Virus record (IMG/VR): IMGVR_UViG_3300005441_000032
Coordinates: 1-23,697 of that record
Origin: a virus
Length of the DNA stretch: 23,697 nt
Reading direction: 5' to 3' (one strand)
Below are positions 21,765 through 23,697 of this stretch, one piece after another (position 1 is the stretch's first letter; each line of letters begins with the position of its first letter). The position numbers and the translations under genes were made by a program. A model generated the notes under the pieces. That model made no database searches and was not told where the DNA came from. It saw only the letters and a list, made by a program, of their open reading frames with translations.

Positions 21765-22096
21765 CAGATCGACTCGTTGCGGCGCAGCTCCGCGTCGAGT
21801 TCGCGCCCGGCCTCGGTGATTCCCCACTCGACCGACTGGAAGGCCTCGCCCCCCGGCGTCGAGTTGTCGGCGAGGCCGCGGCGGCGGAGAGCAACGAGAG
21901 CATTGGCCGCGCCCTGGGATGCCCCGCTCCGCTTGTTGCGGTTGGTCAGCAGCCCGGCCTCGACCATCGCGCTGCCGAGCATGTGGGCGCGGGCGCCCGC
22001 GCCGCCGTAGAGGCGCTGGCCCGGCTCGGTCTCCTTGTTCAGCCAACCCAGAGCGAAGCGCTGGCGCTCGTTCAGATCACTCGCGCGCCCGGTCAT
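21764..22096 (-). CDS. Winged-helix-like small protein
   Basis: It is 110 aa from the ATG at 22096, which overlaps the previous stop as ATGA; a start at 22117 would add seven residues and overlap more. Helices around LNERQRFALGWLNKE and SAMVEAGLLTNRNKR, an Ala-rich helix ANALVALRRRGLADN, then a wing-like VEWGITEAGRELDAEL ending. This pattern recalls a MarR/PadR-like winged helix, with the W-x-ITEAGR end common in such proteins. It may be a small regulator. It is followed by the 368-aa gene (TGATG). Confidence 0.6.
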   Translation of the reverse strand: MTGRASDLNERQRFALGWLNKETEPGQRLYGGAGARAHMLGSAMVEAGLLTNRNKRSGASQGAANALVALRRRGLADNSTPGGEAFQSVEWGITEAGRELDAELRRNESI

Positions 22097-22266
22097 TCGG
22101 CCGCGTCCCTCGTGCACTGGCAGTCGGTGCAGAAGCCTTCGTCGTCATCGTCGCCCTCCAAGATCCAGTAGCCGCAGCCGGTGCAGCGGACGATCTCCTC
22201 GAAGTCGGCCTCCTCGATGGTCGGGTCTCGGTTGGTCCCGAGGAAGTCGCGTTCGTTGTCGTCCAT
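22093..22266 (-). CDS. Zinc-ribbon protein, 57 aa
   Basis: A short gene that simple ORF length filters miss. ATG at 22266 overlaps the previous stop (TGATG) and its stop overlaps the next start (ATGA). The product is very acidic, with RCTGCGYWILEG then a DDDDE run and CTDCQC. The CxxC-x17-CxxC arrangement is a typical zinc ribbon. Function is unknown; such small ribbons in phages are often nucleic-acid- or polymerase-associated. Confidence 0.75.
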   Translation of the reverse strand: MDDNERDFLGTNRDPTIEEADFEEIVRCTGCGYWILEGDDDDEGFCTDCQCTRDAAE

Positions 22267-22877
22267 CAGGCCTCATCCATCGCGTTGACGACCGCCTGCC
22301 AGTGGCCCTTCGGGCGGAGCTGGACCTCCAGCACCGCCCCGCGGTCCTCGCGGATCGCCCGGCGCCGCACCTTCAGGTCGCGCTGGCCCGAGGGCTTCGA
22401 CGGGTCGCGGACGACCAGGCCGCCCTGGTGCAGGTTGAGCACCTGGCCGAGGTGCTGGCGCTTGTCTCGATCGAGGAGCCGGAAGCGGGCTTCGGGGTTG
22501 CCCTTGGCGAAGTCGGCCACCTCGGCTTCCTCCATGGCCCGTTCGAGGTACTGGCGGACGATCGCTTCGAGGGCCTCCCTGCGGGTCTGGAAGGGACCGT
22601 GGGAGTAGCGGTCGTCGCCGATGCCGAGACTGAGACCGATGACCGTCCTCGGCCCCTCTTCCATGCGCCAGCAGGAGACGGACCGGTGGTACCTGGCGAT
22701 GCGGGAGCCGCGGTGGGTCGGCGGGCTGTAGGTGTAGCTGCTCTTGAAGACGCGGCCGATCGCGACGCCGCTCGGCGACAGCACCTCAGCGCCGTCGTCG
22801 TCGTCGTGGTACTGCAACTCCAGCGCCCAGATCCGGCCGCGGTTCTCGATCTTCACCTGGCGGGTCTTCGTAATCAC
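22266..22877 (-). CDS. Hypothetical protein of the accessory block
   Basis: Function not recognised. It is 203 aa from the GTG at 22877, whose GTGA overlaps the previous stop and which has GAGGAG about eight bases upstream. The 307-aa reading from 23189 is not credible because its extra residues lie over the upstream genes. It starts VITKTRQVKIENRGRIWALE, contains a DDDDG loop, RVFKSSYTYSPPTHRGSRI and a long helix (RREALEAIVRQYLERAMEEA), then basic beta-rich sequence with KVRRRAIREDRGAVLEVQL. It may bind nucleic acid, from its basic strands, but this is a guess. Confidence 0.65.
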   Translation of the reverse strand: MITKTRQVKIENRGRIWALELQYHDDDDGAEVLSPSGVAIGRVFKSSYTYSPPTHRGSRIARYHRSVSCWRMEEGPRTVIGLSLGIGDDRYSHGPFQTRREALEAIVRQYLERAMEEAEVADFAKGNPEARFRLLDRDKRQHLGQVLNLHQGGLVVRDPSKPSGQRDLKVRRRAIREDRGAVLEVQLRPKGHWQAVVNAMDEA

Positions 22878-23059
22878 CGCGCCTTCTCCTCGACGGTCGG
22901 GCGGTGATGCGGCCGCGGGCGCGACCGGCCGATCGTGGTGCGCCCCATCTCCTCGCCCCTGGCGATCCGCGTCGCTTCCGCAGCGCTGTTCGCCCAGATC
23001 TCGTAGGTCACGAAGTAGCGCATCTCCTGCCTGGCGACGAAGCGACGGGAGCCGGGCAT
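22874..23059 (-). CDS. Small hypothetical protein, 61 aa
   Basis: Function not recognised. The first half looks folded (MRYFVTYEIWANSAAEATRI, residues 13-32), a small alpha-beta unit, and the C terminus is Arg/His/Pro-rich. The ATG overlaps the previous stop as TGATG, and the stop overlaps the next GTG. A later in-frame ATG (Met13) is also possible. Confidence 0.6.
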   Translation of the reverse strand: MPGSRRFVARQEMRYFVTYEIWANSAAEATRIARGEEMGRTTIGRSRPRPHHRPTVEEKAR

Positions 23060-23676
23060 CAGCTTCCTTCCTCCAGGAGCCGGGCCTCGGCGAACTCGGC
23101 TGGGTCGATCCCGAGCTGCTTGGCTTTCGAGGTGACCATCGCCTCGATGTCGGCGCTGGCCCGCTGTACGACGTTCTCGGCGTGCTCACTCAGGGCCTTG
23201 GCGGTGTAGGTGATGTTCGCCGGGGCGTTGGCGATCGCGGCCTCCAGGCTCCGGAGGTTCGCCGCCGTTTTCTTCTCCGAGTAGGCCGCGAAGGCCTCGT
23301 TGATCGCCTCCATCGCCTTGGCGCTCGCGTTGGCCACTTCGTCCATCGACTCGGCCAGACGCGGTTCGTACTCCAGGCCGGGCATCCTCTCCATGAAGAT
23401 CCGCTCGATGGTGCAGGGCACGCCCTGGCCGACGTTCATGGTGGAGACGAAGGAGGCCCACTGCGCCTCGCTCATCGCGATCTCCACGATTTCCTCCGCG
23501 CCGTACTTGTAGTCGTGGCTGAGGTCTCGCTTGCGCTTGGCCCGGCTCAGCCGCACGACGACGTAGTGGCTGTGGCGGATGTCGCTGTCGAAGAGCGGCG
23601 CCCCCGGGGTGCTGGAGACGCGGGATGCCCCGATCAACCCCCAGGCGGGGTGGACTTCGTCGCCGCGGTCGTTCAC
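23059..23676 (-). CDS. Conserved phage hypothetical protein
   Basis: It is 205 aa. The central stretch IAMSEAQWASFVSTMNVG followed by QGVPCTIERI, with a preceding HYVVVRLSRAKRKRDLSHD, is recalled from a hypothetical protein common in tailed phages ('EAQWA-x-FVSS-x-NVGSGVPCT'). Function is unknown. The C-terminal 110 residues are helical (coiled-coil-like, AMEAINEAFAAYSEKKTAA). It starts at GTG 21 bases from the right edge; upstream genes cannot be seen. It overlaps the next gene as TGATG. Confidence 0.7.
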   Translation of the reverse strand: MNDRGDEVHPAWGLIGASRVSSTPGAPLFDSDIRHSHYVVVRLSRAKRKRDLSHDYKYGAEEIVEIAMSEAQWASFVSTMNVGQGVPCTIERIFMERMPGLEYEPRLAESMDEVANASAKAMEAINEAFAAYSEKKTAANLRSLEAAIANAPANITYTAKALSEHAENVVQRASADIEAMVTSKAKQLGIDPAEFAEARLLEEGS

Positions 23677-23697
23677 GGTCGGTTTCTCGGTCGGTCG

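Noticed and set aside
22266-23189. 307-aa reading of the gene ending at 22266
   Set aside because: The first 104 residues are over two good upstream genes and have out-of-frame composition. The GTG at 22877 has an SD and GTGA coupling.

Overview
This 23.7 kb window is a piece of a tailed-phage (or prophage) genome with a contractile tail, from a very GC-rich host. An actinobacterial host is plausible from base composition and the GTG/TTG starts, but it is not proven. Every credible gene is on the minus strand, so transcription runs from high to low coordinates. The long plus-strand ORFs are antisense shadows of GC-rich coding sequence. Genes are tightly packed: many stop/start pairs overlap as TGATG, TAATG, ATGA or GTGA. 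No tRNA, CRISPR array, insertion sequence, integrase or lysis gene is visible. Terminase and portal were not recognised; they may lie outside the window.

Region 1 (23676 down to 17309) is an accessory block of small genes: several unknown proteins, a four-cysteine zinc ribbon of 57 aa (22093-22266), a winged-helix-like protein, a PAPS-reductase-like PP-loop protein, a Cys/His-rich protein and a 461-aa protein that appears to carry four winged-helix domains. Region 2 (17309 to 11260) covers head assembly: a protein with a peptidoglycan-binding module, a large basic unknown protein, a head maturation protease that looks fused to a scaffold, a capsid cement-like protein with an inserted beta domain, and the major capsid protein.

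Region 3 (11244 to 3631) has head-associated proteins, a 703-aa lectin-like protein with twenty ~20-residue repeats, an Ig-like/connector fusion, neck proteins, a tail completion protein and a probable tail terminator. Region 4 (3584 to 1) holds a small acidic protein, tail sheath, tail tube, a short helical protein and a tail assembly chaperone. The chaperone ends at a GGGGAAA site followed by an open -1 frame, as expected for a programmed frameshift extension leading toward the tape measure gene.

The strongest undescribed signal is a three-copy element, AGCGGTTTC-N15-CTA(T/C)(T/C/A)CTG. It lies just upstream of the protease gene, inside that gene upstream of a nested scaffold start, and upstream of the tail sheath operon. 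Its geometry resembles a -35/-10 promoter. In two copies the predicted transcription start falls at or within a few bases of the start codon, suggesting leaderless late mRNAs.
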